From NCBI RefSeq assembly GCF_000688375.1, contig NZ_JIAF01000004.1:620001-684000 (forward strand): a DNA stretch of 64,000 nt. Reading direction: 5' to 3'. The stretch comes from Prevotella sp. HUN102. Lineage in GTDB: Bacteria; Bacteroidota; Bacteroidia; Bacteroidales; Bacteroidaceae. Both the position numbers and the translations under genes were made by a program. Of the stretch, positions 28,783-37,249 are shown piece after piece (the stretch's first letter is position 1; every line of letters starts with the position of its first letter). Below the pieces are notes generated by a model. That model searched no databases. It worked only from the letters and a program-made list of their open reading frames with translations, and was not told the origin of the DNA.

Positions 28783-30806
28783 CCAAAAGAATATTCCTTT
28801 TCGTACTGGCTTGTCTGCTGAACGTGGCAGCTTCGCAGACATTTGCTGCAGGCGTGGGCACGTGGAAAGTCTATATGGCTTACAGCGACATCACTTGGGT
28901 GGAGAAAGGAGGCGACAGGATTTATGTGCTTGCATCCGATAATCTCTATGCCTATAACGAGAATGACAACAGTATTCAGACTTTCGACAAGCTGACGGGA
29001 CTCAACGGCAGCGATATCGACTTCATAGCTTGGAACAACACAGCGAAGAAGCTCGTGATAGTTTATGCCGACTACAATATCGACTTGCTTGACGAGAAGG
29101 GCAATGTAACGAATATCTCGGACTATTACAGCAAGTCTATGACCGGCAGTAAGACGGTAAACGACTTGTATATGCACGGCAATTTCTGCTATATATCTAC
29201 TGGTTTCGGCATAATGAAACTGAATGTATCGAGGGCTGAAATAAGCGATACCTATAATCTTGGATTCAACGTGAACTATGCGTATGTCGAGGGAAACAGC
29301 ATCTTTGCATCGAGCAGCACGAACGGACTTTACAAAGGTGTTCAGACCGACAATCTTTTGGACAGGAATAACTGGACGAGGGTAGGAGAATATACGGCGA
29401 GGAACAAGACGATGGACGCTGAATTGCTCGCCAAGGCAAAGGCACTGAATCCCGGCGGGCCGAAATACAATCGCTTCTTCAATATGACTTTCAGGAACGA
29501 ACGGCTTTATTCTGTCGGTGGATTGTTCGAATCGGGCAGTATGGCTTTGAATCATCCGGGAACCGTTCAGGTGTTGAAAGATAATGAATGGACTGTCTAT
29601 GAGGACAATCTCGCGCCTAAGACGGGAGTACAGTACGTCGATGTGAACTGCGTTGCCGTGGATCCGAAGAATCCGAACCACGTATTCGTGGGTGGAAGAT
29701 CGGGGCTTTACGAATTTCTTGACGGCAATTTCCAAAAACTGTATAACAGCAGCAACAGCCTGCTTCGCCCGGCAATGGACAAGGGGAAAGAACTGGACGA
29801 CAACTATGTTCTGATAAACAGTATGGTTTTCGACGACAGTGGTAATCTCTGGATACTCAACAGTCAGAGTAAATCGCAGACAATATTGGAATTGTCTCGC
29901 GACGGTAAGATGACTTCGCACCACCAGTCTGCTCTGATGAAGAGCGGCGTAGGTCCCGACCTTATGAAGGGTGCAATGTTCGACAGCCGCAAACTCCTTT
30001 GGTTTGTCAATGGCGATTCAAAGTTTCCGGGTCTGTTCTGCTTCCAACCGTCCACCGGCGGCTTCAATTCCTTCTCACGCCTTGTGAATCAGGATGGCAG
30101 CACCGTAGCCGCAACATCGGTAAAATGTGTTGCAGAAGATTTGGAAAACAATATCTGGATAGGCACGAACGTAGGTCCTCTGGTATTGGAAACCTCTCAG
30201 ATGAACAATCCTTCTGAAGCCGTCTATACGCAGGTTAAAGTGCCGAGAAACGACGGAACTAATCTTGCCGACTATCTGCTGGCAGGCGTTGATATCTCCT
30301 GTATGGCGATAGATGGCGGCGGTCGCAAGTGGTTCGGCACGGGCAGCAACGGCGTTTATCTGATCAGCGAGGACAATATGACGCAGATTCATCATTTCCT
30401 CACATCGAACAGTAAGCTGCTTTCCAACAATATTGAGAGCATTGCTATCAACGACAAGACGGGCGAAGTGTTCTTCGGTACCGACAAAGGACTGTGCTCT
30501 TATATGAGCGATGCCACAAAAGGGGTGGACAAGATGGATACAGACGTAACCTATGCTTATCCGAATCCTGTGCGTCCGGGCTATACCGGCCCGATTACCA
30601 TCGTAGGATTGACCTACAATGCAGACGTGAAAATCGTAACTACGAACGGCATTCTCGTGAATCAAGGCACAAGCAACGGAGGAAGTTATGTGTGGGATGG
30701 AACCGATATGGACGGCAAACGGGTTGCATCCGGGGTTTATATGGTAGAAACTGCCGACCAATACGGCAAAAACGGAACGGTATGCAAGGTAGCTATTGTA
30801 AGATAA
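28779..30806 (+). CDS. porZ: PorZ-like type IX secretion surface protein
   Basis: A 675-residue exported protein with a signal peptide (to about residue 23). It starts with GVGTWKVYMAYSDITWVEKGGDRIYVLASDNLYAYN, the opening of the PorZ beta-propeller family. Repeated blades follow (for example VGGRSGLYEFLDGNF, IWIGTNVGPLVLE and KWFGTGSNGVYLI), as in two-component-regulator propellers. The C-terminus (YAYPNPVRPGYTGPITI, then GVYMVETADQYGKNGTVCKVAIVR) is a type IX sorting-like domain. In Porphyromonas PorZ presents anionic lipopolysaccharide to the PorU sortase. It is slightly shorter than the Porphyromonas protein. It overlaps the GT2 gene upstream by four bases and the GT-C gene downstream by 25. 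Confidence 0.82.
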   Translation: MTKRIFLFVLACLLNVAASQTFAAGVGTWKVYMAYSDITWVEKGGDRIYVLASDNLYAYNENDNSIQTFDKLTGLNGSDIDFIAWNNTAKKLVIVYADYNIDLLDEKGNVTNISDYYSKSMTGSKTVNDLYMHGNFCYISTGFGIMKLNVSRAEISDTYNLGFNVNYAYVEGNSIFASSSTNGLYKGVQTDNLLDRNNWTRVGEYTARNKTMDAELLAKAKALNPGGPKYNRFFNMTFRNERLYSVGGLFESGSMALNHPGTVQVLKDNEWTVYEDNLAPKTGVQYVDVNCVAVDPKNPNHVFVGGRSGLYEFLDGNFQKLYNSSNSLLRPAMDKGKELDDNYVLINSMVFDDSGNLWILNSQSKSQTILELSRDGKMTSHHQSALMKSGVGPDLMKGAMFDSRKLLWFVNGDSKFPGLFCFQPSTGGFNSFSRLVNQDGSTVAATSVKCVAEDLENNIWIGTNVGPLVLETSQMNNPSEAVYTQVKVPRNDGTNLADYLLAGVDISCMAIDGGGRKWFGTGSNGVYLISEDNMTQIHHFLTSNSKLLSNNIESIAINDKTGEVFFGTDKGLCSYMSDATKGVDKMDTDVTYAYPNPVRPGYTGPITIVGLTYNADVKIVTTNGILVNQGTSNGGSYVWDGTDMDGKRVASGVYMVETADQYGKNGTVCKVAIVR

Positions 30807-32068
30807 GTATTGCCTATCTGCTTTTTCTCATAGGCGTGTTGTGCATCTTCGGTTATACGCCTACGAATGATGGCGAGGGATATATCGAATATGCGCAGAC
30901 TTGCATTGCCTATGGCGAACCCTATCCCTGCTATCCCACCATTATGGGGAAGCCGTTTATATGGAACATCGGACAGATAAATCTCGTGGCACTTTCGCTT
31001 TGGGCTTTCAAATCGCTCGTGCCGTTGCTGATGCTGATGTGTGTGTTGAAAGCACTTTCGGCTTATCTCATTGCACGAATAGCCGAAACGCTTTTCACTC
31101 ATAAGGTAGGACTGACAGCCCTTCTGCTTTATGTTTTCTATCCGAACAACTGGGGACAGAGCACGACAATTCTTTCAGAGATACCCGCAATAACGATGTT
31201 GCTGGGTTCTGTTCTGCTCGTGCTCCGTCAGCATAAGGTTTCGTTGCTCATCGTTGCAGGGCTGTTGATGGGACTTGCGAATTGGTTCCGACCGGTGGGA
31301 TTGGCTTTCCTCGGTTCCGTTTTCCTCTATTATCTCTTCTTCGATCGCAGCGTTCTCGCAAAGAAGTTCGGTTCTTTGCTCGGAGGATACGTTGCCTTTA
31401 TCCTGATAGTGGGCACAAGCTGCTACCTGCGCACGGGCTATTTCATCTATCAGAGCGACACGCTATGGTTCAATATGGCAGAAGCAACCTACGAAACGAG
31501 CGTGGAACCGCATTACAATTCAGAGATGTATCCCAAGGGAACCATCCGATATATCGAGAACAGAGAGCAGAAAACGGCTCTTGAATGTTCCGACATTTGG
31601 AAGGAGCGAAGCATTGAGTGGCTGAAGGAGAACAAGATGAACTATCTGAAGAAAGTTCCCGGCCGTCTCGTTTATATGTATATGAACGATATGGACAACA
31701 TACCTGCCTTCCTTTCCGATAAGTCGAAGTCGGAGAACAACTACATCACGCTGCCATACCGAAGCCTCCTGTCCAATATCGGCACATTGACAGGAATGCA
31801 GTGGTTCGGACTCCTGAATATGATCTACTATGTTCTGTTGCTGACAGGCTTTGCCGTTGCCACCGTCCGGCTGCTGCTGAAGCGGGAGATACGCGGAATG
31901 TTCCTACCGGTATTCATTACCGTGGGCGGCTCATTGGCACTTGTGCTCGCCGTACACGGAGAGACGAGGTTCAAGTCGCCCTTTATGCCTTTCATCTTTA
32001 TGATGGCAGCCGTGTGCATCAGCCAGTTCTTGGCTGACAGAAGGAAGAGAAAACTGACAGAACGATAA
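30782..32068 (+). CDS. GT-C type membrane glycosyltransferase
   Basis: A 428-residue polytopic membrane protein. The first helix (ISIAYLLFLIGVLCIFGY) leads into the loop TPTNDGEGYIEYAQ, which has the acidic residues expected in the first extracytoplasmic loop of GT-C (PMT/ArnT-like) transferases. At least nine more helices follow, with a soluble segment near residues 240-310. Such enzymes use polyprenyl-phosphate sugars outside the inner membrane. The frame is open upstream to 30494, but that part lies inside porZ. I start at ATG 30782, which overlaps porZ by 25 bases. It is the third gene of the operon. Confidence 0.8.
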   Translation: MQGSYCKISIAYLLFLIGVLCIFGYTPTNDGEGYIEYAQTCIAYGEPYPCYPTIMGKPFIWNIGQINLVALSLWAFKSLVPLLMLMCVLKALSAYLIARIAETLFTHKVGLTALLLYVFYPNNWGQSTTILSEIPAITMLLGSVLLVLRQHKVSLLIVAGLLMGLANWFRPVGLAFLGSVFLYYLFFDRSVLAKKFGSLLGGYVAFILIVGTSCYLRTGYFIYQSDTLWFNMAEATYETSVEPHYNSEMYPKGTIRYIENREQKTALECSDIWKERSIEWLKENKMNYLKKVPGRLVYMYMNDMDNIPAFLSDKSKSENNYITLPYRSLLSNIGTLTGMQWFGLLNMIYYVLLLTGFAVATVRLLLKREIRGMFLPVFITVGGSLALVLAVHGETRFKSPFMPFIFMMAAVCISQFLADRRKRKLTER

Positions 32069-32077
32069 GCGCACAGA

Positions 32078-33055
32078 GTGGATATGCCTGAAAGAAAGAC
32101 TTGGATAGACCTTCTCCGTGGTTTCTGTATGCTGGCAATATTGCTTGATCATACTGAAATCTATTATACTGGCGACAATCTCATCGACTATGATTTCTAT
32201 GTGGTCAATGTGCTTGTCGTCTTTTTCTTTCTCTCGGGCTATCTTTTCTACAAGGAAAAAGGCTTTCGGTTGCGTTCCAAGCTCGTTTCCGTTGCACGTG
32301 GAATCGTTATGCCCTATTTCATCTTTACGACCCTTATAGCCGTTCCGAAGGCGTTGGTACACGGCAGAGACATCCCCGATGCGTTCTTCGGCATCATATC
32401 CGGACAGGCATCTTGGTTCATTGCCGCACTTATATTGGCCGAAATATGTTTTGCACTTCTTCTGTGGATAAGTCGTGGCAAAACTATTGTATTATCCGCA
32501 GCATCCGTCCTCTCGTTCATAACCTGCATCTTGTTATCGGATTATCCCGAACTTTATTGGCAGTTGGAGAATGCCTGTATGGCGTTGCCAATCCTTTATC
32601 TGGGCTATCTCTACCATCGACACGAGAAAGTTTTCCACCGTTTCAACACCCCATCATACTCATCCTTTTTCTTAATACTTCTAATTGTTTTAAAGATATA
32701 TGAGCATAGGAACGGCGTGAACCTGATGATAGAGCCGGTTCAGGTTAATAACTGGCTTCTTTTCGTCATCGACAGCCTCCTCTCTCTGCTCTTTCTCCTC
32801 ACGCTTGCCAAGCAGTTGTCGCGTATGCGATGGTTGGAATGGATAGGAGCGCGCAGCATCGTCTATTATTTCTGCGCCGGTGGAGTGCCGCTTTTGGTGT
32901 CGAAAGGCCTTCAGAAAGCAAATATGGGCTTTTCGGGGGAATATTATCAGGTAATGATAGCCTTTCTTTTGGTCTGTGTCTTCACTACCATTATTACTTG
33001 GTTCGTTTATCGCTACGTGCCGTTTATCACGGGGAGAAAACAGAGAAAGGGATAA
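32078..33055 (+). CDS. Acyltransferase-3 family membrane protein (PorZ operon)
   Basis: A 325-residue integral membrane acyltransferase. The N-terminus TWIDLLRGFCMLAILLDHTEIYY contains the Arg-x(n)-His pair used for catalysis in the family, followed by VFFFLSGYLFYKEKG. About ten helices are visible. It starts nine bases after the GT-C gene, making it the fourth gene of the GT2-porZ-GT-C-acyltransferase unit. It would O-acylate the sugar built or moved by its neighbours (inference). An in-frame Met two codons later (32084) is an alternative start. The stop codon itself lies inside the first octamer of the repeat array that follows. Confidence 0.86.
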   Translation: MDMPERKTWIDLLRGFCMLAILLDHTEIYYTGDNLIDYDFYVVNVLVVFFFLSGYLFYKEKGFRLRSKLVSVARGIVMPYFIFTTLIAVPKALVHGRDIPDAFFGIISGQASWFIAALILAEICFALLLWISRGKTIVLSAASVLSFITCILLSDYPELYWQLENACMALPILYLGYLYHRHEKVFHRFNTPSYSSFFLILLIVLKIYEHRNGVNLMIEPVQVNNWLLFVIDSLLSLLFLLTLAKQLSRMRWLEWIGARSIVYYFCAGGVPLLVSKGLQKANMGFSGEYYQVMIAFLLVCVFTTIITWFVYRYVPFITGRKQRKG

Positions 33056-33088
33056 GGGGACAAGTTTACGAGTGGACAAGGAGACGAG
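33049..33088 (+). repeat. 8-bp periodic array, five units, starting at a stop codon
   Basis: GGGATAAG, GGGACAAG, TTTACGAG, TGGACAAG, GAGACGAG. The TAA stop of the acyltransferase is inside the first unit. A short inverted partner (CTCGTCCC CTTG) is at 33190-33201. Confidence 0.8.
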
Positions 33089-33092
33089 TAGA

Positions 33093-33188
33093 GTTCTCAC
33101 AGAAAGCACAGATTCACAGATTTTCATCCTGATTTCCCGCTCACAGAGAAGGCAATATCTGTGCTTCCGTGAGATCTGTGAGAGGTCT
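33093..33188. repeat. CACAGA/TCTGTG dispersed inverted-repeat element, short copy
   Basis: Repeated CTCACAGA, CACAGATTCACAGA and ATCTGTGAGAG. The inner segment CTCACAGAGAAGGCAA matches the larger copy at 40250-40530. It is flanked on both sides by octamer-array pieces. Confidence 0.6.
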
Positions 33189-33205
33189 CCTCGTCCCCTT
33201 GAAAA

Positions 33206-33249
33206 AAAAGGTATATACTTTTCATCCAAAAGGTATATACCTTTTTTCT
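33206..33249. repeat. 22-bp pair with palindromic core AAAAGGTATATACCTTTT
   Basis: Two units, 33206-33227 and 33228-33249, in exact 22-bp register between convergent genes. The T-run on the second unit may let it act as a terminator for either side. Confidence 0.7.
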
Positions 33250-33328
33250 ATATCCAAAATAGGATTTGCAATAAACTGATAATCAGTGCATTGTGCGAAT
33301 GCTGAAAATGCGTGGAATTTTCTTTTTG

Positions 33329-33877
33329 TTATCCTTTATCGAGAAACAGCTTTCTGGCAAATTCCCACATCACGATTCCTGCCGTAACGCTCACGTTGAG
33401 CGAATGCTTCGTGCCGAACTGTGGTATTTCCAGACAGCCGTCGCACCTGTCCACTACGCTCTGCTTCACGCCTTTTACCTCGTTGCCGAACACTACGGCG
33501 AAGCGGGCAGAGGGCGACGGATGGTGGACGTTCAGGCTCTGCAACTTCGTAGACCCTTCCACCTGCTCCACGCTATACACGAAATATCCCTTGTCGTGAA
33601 GTTCCTGTACGGCATCTTCCGTATTCTCGAAATACTTCCAGTCCACGGAATCCTCGCCACCGAGTGCCGTCTTGTGGATTTCGGCATTTGGAGGCGTCGC
33701 CGTGATGCCACAGAGATACACGGCCTCTATGCGGAAAGCGTCACCGGAACGGAATACGCTCCCCACGTTGTGCAGCGAGCGCACGTCGTCCAAAACCACG
33801 ATGAGTGGCAACTTGCTTGCCTCCTTGAACTCTTCCAAGGACAAGCGATTCATTTCTATGGTGCGTAGTTTTCTCAT
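33329..33877 (-). CDS. TrmH/SpoU family RNA 2'-O-methyltransferase
   Basis: A 182-residue SPOUT methyltransferase. Motif 1 is LIVVLDDVRSLHNVGSVFRSGDAF, motif 2 is FAVVFGNEVKGVKQSVVDRCDGCLEIPQFG and motif 3 is HSLNVSVTAGIVMWEFAR. These form the knotted S-adenosylmethionine site of the TrmH/SpoU class. The RNA target (tRNA or rRNA) cannot be read from the sequence. There is no N-terminal RNA-binding extension, so it is a minimal form. A 142-bp inverted-repeat element separates it from sufE upstream on the same strand. Starts at 33877 (MRKLRTIEM) or 33853 (MNRLSLEEF) are possible; I kept the longer one. Confidence 0.92.
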   Translation of the reverse strand: MRKLRTIEMNRLSLEEFKEASKLPLIVVLDDVRSLHNVGSVFRSGDAFRIEAVYLCGITATPPNAEIHKTALGGEDSVDWKYFENTEDAVQELHDKGYFVYSVEQVEGSTKLQSLNVHHPSPSARFAVVFGNEVKGVKQSVVDRCDGCLEIPQFGTKHSLNVSVTAGIVMWEFARKLFLDKG

Positions 33878-33891
33878 TGATAAAGCCTAAA

Positions 33892-34033
33892 AGCCTCCCC
33901 AAGCCCCTCCAAAGGAGGGGATGTTTTCTTTTATGGATGGCATTGATAGTTTTGTATAGAATCCTCTTTTAATGTTTCCTGTGCCGTTGTAGTGCAACGA
34001 ACATCCCCTCCTTTGGAGGGGCTTGGGGAGGCT
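33892..34033. mobile_element. MITE-like element with 34-bp perfect terminal inverted repeats
   Basis: Arms 33892-33925 and 34000-34033 are perfect reverse complements. They begin AGCCTCCCCAAGCCCCTCC, and each contains its own small hairpin (CCCCTCC-AAA-GGAGGGG). The 74-bp interior is AT-rich and non-coding. The right end supplies the first two bases of the CTA that is the sufE stop codon. No transposase is encoded. Confidence 0.75.
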
Positions 34034-34445
34034 ACACGCTGAACGCAATGGCGTATGCCTTGATTTTCTTTACCATCGAGAGCAGACCGTTGCTGCGAGT
34101 AGGACTCAAGTGCTGGCGCAGACCGATTTTGTCGATGAAATAGAGGTCGGCATCGATGATTTCCTTTGGCGTATGCCCGCTCATCACGCGAATGAGCAGG
34201 GCAATGATACCCTTCGTGATCAGCGCATCCGAATCGGCAGTAAACACGAGACGGCCGTCCTCCATATCGCATTGCAGCCATACACGGCTCTGACAGCCGT
34301 CTATGAGGTTCTGCTCGTTCTTGTATTGTGCATCCAGTGCTTCCAAATCATTTCCCAGATCAATGAGCATCTGGTACTTGTCCATCCAGTCCTCAAAGTC
34401 AGAGAACTCTTCTATAACCTGATCTTGTGCTTCGTTTATCGTCAT
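34032..34445 (-). CDS. sufE: SufE family cysteine desulfurase-associated sulfur acceptor
   Basis: SufE takes the persulfide sulfur from the SufS desulfurase and passes it to the Fe-S scaffold. The 137-residue length matches the family. The acceptor cysteine is Cys51 in LIDGCQSRVWLQC, the same position as in E. coli. Other landmarks are WMDKYQMLIDLG near the N-terminus and HLSPTRSNGLLSMVKKIKAYA at the end. No other suf genes are in the window, so it is an isolated copy. Its stop codon is partly formed by the end of the inverted-repeat element at 33892-34033, so the element may have trimmed or altered the last residues. Confidence 0.93.
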   Translation of the reverse strand: MTINEAQDQVIEEFSDFEDWMDKYQMLIDLGNDLEALDAQYKNEQNLIDGCQSRVWLQCDMEDGRLVFTADSDALITKGIIALLIRVMSGHTPKEIIDADLYFIDKIGLRQHLSPTRSNGLLSMVKKIKAYAIAFSV

Positions 34446-34482
34446 TGTATTTGTTTTTTATATACAGTAAATAGGAAATCTC

Positions 34483-34554
34483 CTCGTAAACTGGTATTCT
34501 TGTAAACTCGTTCCCTTGTTTACTTGTCCACTCGTCCACTTGTCCCCTCGTAAA
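34483..34554 (-). repeat. 8-bp periodic array, nine units
   Basis: Nine plus-strand octamers (CTCGTAAA, CTGGTATT, CTTGTAAA, CTCGTTCC and so on) in exact phase. It ends 10 bases before the stop of the leftward U32 gene, on that gene's sense strand. Confidence 0.85.
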
Positions 34555-34564
34555 CTTCCCCTCT

Positions 34565-35815
34565 TCAATCCTTAAACTCCACCTTATCCAGTCGGTACAC
34601 CTTGTCGTTGGGTCGCACCTTTTCGGGAACGGGAATAGAAACACGCCATCCCTTTTCGGCCTTTTCCACCGGTTCAAGCTCGTAACGGATTTCGTCGAGC
34701 GTGAATTTCTGTACGCCCGTGGTCGTCCCTGTAATGAGAATATCGTTCTTGACTGCGATTTCAGACGCCTCCACAGCCACCTCTGCCACGCCCAATTTGG
34801 CGAAATACTTGATTACCTTGCCCACGAGCACCTTCTTCTCCGTAGCCTTGTTGCCGTAGTTCTTCGTCCATTCGCCCATCTTCTGTCCCTGATAGTATCC
34901 GTCCCAGAAACCACGGTTGAACACAGTTGAGAGCCGTTCGTCCCACGCATCCTTCTTTTCTTCCGTGAACGTGCCGTCCAGAACGCTTTGGATGGCCTCC
35001 TTGTAGCACGTTACCACCTCGTGAACATACTCCGGACCACGGGCACGTCCCTCAATCTTGAACACGCGCACGCCGGCTTTCATCATCTTGTCTATGAAGC
35101 GCACGCTCTTCAAGTCCTTCGGGCTCATAATGTACTTGTTGTCTATCTCGAGCTGATTGCCCGTTTCATTGTCCGTAACGGTATAGGAGCGACGGCAGAT
35201 CTGTGTGCATTGTCCCCGGTTGGCAGAACGGTTTGAGTCGTGCAGGCTCATATAGCATTTTCCTGAAATCGCCATACAGAAAGCTCCGTGGCAGAACATT
35301 TCTATGCGCACCAGCTCTCCGTGTGGTCCGCGCACATCCTGTTCCTCTATCTGTCTGTAAATCTCTGCCACCTGCTCCATATTCAGCTCGCGCGCCAGCA
35401 CGGCAACGTCGGCAAACTGAGCATAGAACTTCAATGCCTCGATATTGGAGATGTTGAGCTGCGTGGAGAGATGCACTTCCATACCCACCTGACGGCAATA
35501 CACCATCACGGCAACGTCGCTCACGATGGCAGCCGTGATGTTTGCCTCCTTCGCCGCATCTATAATCTCGTGCATCGTGCTGATGTCCTCGCCGTAGATC
35601 ACGGTGTTTACGGTAAGGTAAGTCTTTATTCCCCGTTCGTTGCAGGTTTCGGCAATCTCCTTCAGGTCGTCTATCGTGAAGTGGTTGGCCGAATGCGACC
35701 TCATATTGAGCTGTCCGATGCCGAAGTAGATGGAGCCGGCTCCTGCCTGTATGGCTGCCGCGAGACTTTCCCGAGAGCCGACAGGTGCCATTATTTCAAA
35801 TTCTTGTATATCCAT
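34565..35815 (-). CDS. U32 peptidase family protein (TrhP/YegQ-like)
   Basis: A 416-residue protein with the U32 signature IEMFCHGAFCMAISGKCYMS, followed by a cysteine cluster (RGQCTQICRRSY) that could hold an iron-sulfur cluster. The N-terminus EIMAPVGSRESLAAAIQAGAGSIYFG is typical of the TIM-barrel U32 family. Members of this length are now linked to prephenate-dependent tRNA uridine hydroxylation (TrhP) rather than proteolysis. I treat that as the likely role. The start is set at 35815 (MDIQEFEIM); the frame to 35836 adds seven residues closer to the promoter. Confidence 0.9.
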   Translation of the reverse strand: MDIQEFEIMAPVGSRESLAAAIQAGAGSIYFGIGQLNMRSHSANHFTIDDLKEIAETCNERGIKTYLTVNTVIYGEDISTMHEIIDAAKEANITAAIVSDVAVMVYCRQVGMEVHLSTQLNISNIEALKFYAQFADVAVLARELNMEQVAEIYRQIEEQDVRGPHGELVRIEMFCHGAFCMAISGKCYMSLHDSNRSANRGQCTQICRRSYTVTDNETGNQLEIDNKYIMSPKDLKSVRFIDKMMKAGVRVFKIEGRARGPEYVHEVVTCYKEAIQSVLDGTFTEEKKDAWDERLSTVFNRGFWDGYYQGQKMGEWTKNYGNKATEKKVLVGKVIKYFAKLGVAEVAVEASEIAVKNDILITGTTTGVQKFTLDEIRYELEPVEKAEKGWRVSIPVPEKVRPNDKVYRLDKVEFKD

Positions 35816-35833
35816 TGTTGTTTCTTTTCGCTG

Positions 35834-35841
35834 CAAAGGTA
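35834..35841 (-). promoter_or_regulatory. Promoter -7 motif for the U32 gene
   Basis: TACCTTTG on the minus strand, an exact TAnnTTTG, 18 bases before the chosen start. Confidence 0.55.
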
Positions 35842-36033
35842 CGCAAAATAATTGATACCTTCCGTCTGAAACTTGGGCTAATCTCCCGAAGTCTGTAATT
35901 TTTACTGATTTCTTTTCTCTCGTTTCCTATATGGATAACTTGTAATTTTCTATTTCCTGTTCGAGATTAAACAGCAATCGTAGGCAGTATTGTAGTGTTT
36001 TCGCGGTAAGCACGGCATCACAGAAAAACAAAA

Positions 36034-36060
36034 CTGAGTTCGGGATAAGCCCGAACTCAG
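36034..36060 (-). terminator. Terminator of the outer-membrane protein gene at 36131
   Basis: CTGAGTTCGGG and CCCGAACTCAG pair around a five-base loop. On the minus strand the stem is followed by a T-rich run. Otherwise the 35.84-36.13 kb spacer shows nothing I can name. Confidence 0.85.
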
Positions 36061-36130
36061 ATATTCATACTATAAATAGCGTTTTAATGTTCTTTATTTT
36101 AATCAATTTTGAGTTGATTCCGTCGGAAGA

Positions 36131-36655
36131 TTAGAACCTTATACCTATGGAACCATAAAAATGGTTTACGTTTCCGATACCTTGTGTGCGTGAGTTTTTA
36201 TGAGAGAATCCCAATGCGAATGTTGGCGAAAGTTTGCTCTGGAGCTTAATAGCCACTTCTACTGTGTATTCGGTTTTCTTCCAGTCCACCGAACCTACGG
36301 ACGAAGCACAGAACGCACGTGCATCAACCTGTTCGCCATTGTCCATTGTGAATAGCTTGTACCCGATACCACCACCGATTGCATTGGACGATAAAGCTTT
36401 CTTGCCATTTTCCATTTCGATAATGCCGTATGACCCAGTAAGGCTGAGCAAGACTTGAAAACGAGGTAAAAACTCGTAACCTACACGACCATTAAAACCA
36501 ATTTCTTTTATGTTGTGCTGTTCGGGAGCTCCGATTGCATTTACTTCGATAGAGAGTTTGTCTAAAAACGATTGTTTTGTCTCTGATTGAGCAAACAGGC
36601 TCAGCGAAGAACACAACATTGCCAATGATAAGATGAATGTTTTTTTCGTAACCAT
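36131..36655 (-). CDS. Small outer-membrane beta-barrel-like protein
   Basis: A 174-residue protein with a clear signal peptide (KKTFILSLAMLCSSLSLFAQ). Alternating hydrophobic strands follow, such as GFNGRVGYEFLPRFQVLLSLTGSYG and SNAIGGGIGYKLF, and it ends in YGSIGIRF, with the terminal Phe typical of outer-membrane barrels. Its start codon sits exactly where an IS30 transposase fragment runs in from upstream: the ATG is inside the transposase frame GWLRKK read in another frame. Its original promoter has therefore probably been replaced. It is followed by a good terminator. No specific function is recognised. Confidence 0.75.
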   Translation of the reverse strand: MVTKKTFILSLAMLCSSLSLFAQSETKQSFLDKLSIEVNAIGAPEQHNIKEIGFNGRVGYEFLPRFQVLLSLTGSYGIIEMENGKKALSSNAIGGGIGYKLFTMDNGEQVDARAFCASSVGSVDWKKTEYTVEVAIKLQSKLSPTFALGFSHKNSRTQGIGNVNHFYGSIGIRF

Positions 36656-36888
36656 CCCAAATTAGCCGTGAACCATCGAGGGTGTTGTCTCCATTGAATA
36701 CGCTCTCTAGCGAGCATATGGGCATATGCAGCACGATAAGTGTACTTGCTCTTATTTCGTTTGATTTCACGACTAACAGTACCAACGGAAACTTCAATCG
36801 TACGAGCTATTTCTCGTAGGCTTGCTCCGCGCTTGAGTAATTGAGCAATTGTGTATCTTTGCTCTTGATTCAGTTGCTTGTATCCTTT
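36656..36888 (-). pseudogene. IS30-family transposase, N-terminal fragment
   Basis: The minus strand from 36888 translates to KGYKQLNQEQRYTIAQLLKR then GASLREIARTIEVSVGTVSR and EIKRNKSKYTYRAAYAH. This is the helix-turn-helix region of IS30 transposases (EQRY, GxSxREIA, TVSREIKRN). About 77 residues remain. There is no start codon (a TGA precedes the frame), and the catalytic DDE part is gone because the frame runs into the outer-membrane protein gene. It marks a deletion or recombination scar. Confidence 0.85.
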
Positions 36889-36923
36889 CAGATATATTCA
36901 AATATAAGTAGGCTGAGTCTTTT

Positions 36924-36958
36924 AGCCAGAGGTAATGTCCTGCCTCTGGCTTATTTTT
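36924..36958 (+). terminator. Terminator-like hairpin between two IS remnants
   Basis: AGCCAGAGG pairs with CCTCTGGCT, followed by TATTTTT on the plus strand. It may belong to a gene lost in the rearrangement. Confidence 0.5.
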
Positions 36959-36973
36959 ACCCTAGTGTTGTAC

Positions 36974-37123
36974 TTAACGGTGGAATGTGCACATTGTAGA
37001 ATTTCGATGATATTTCCTTTTTCCTGTAGGTTTTAGCGTATATTTTGCTGTCATTGCATCAAAAAACTTGCAGAAGTCATCTGCCATACAAAATATTTTA
37101 GTAACTTTGTCCTCGGTGATCAT
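36974..37123 (-). pseudogene. IS982-family transposase, N-terminal fragment
   Basis: A 49-codon frame from the ATG at 37123 begins MITEDKVTKIFCMADDFCKF and continues FDAMTAKYTLKPTGKRKYHR, the start of Bacteroidetes IS982 transposases. It leaves the family sequence just after RNSTM and stops at TAA. The rest of the transposase is absent. The 126 bp upstream, up to the gene at 37250, look like the retained left end of the element. Confidence 0.8.
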
Positions 37124-37249
37124 AGCGATTTGTTTGTAATTATTTGTATTTCAATACCTTGAAATTACAACAAATTTCGCTAATCACCAAATTTATAGAC
37201 ACTTATAATTCGTCGAACTCACGTTAACATATTAAAAACAACAATAAAA

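Noticed and set aside
30494..30781. Upstream extension of the GT-C glycosyltransferase
   Set aside because: It lies inside porZ in another frame and is not membrane-like; the ATG at 30782 gives a normal first helix.
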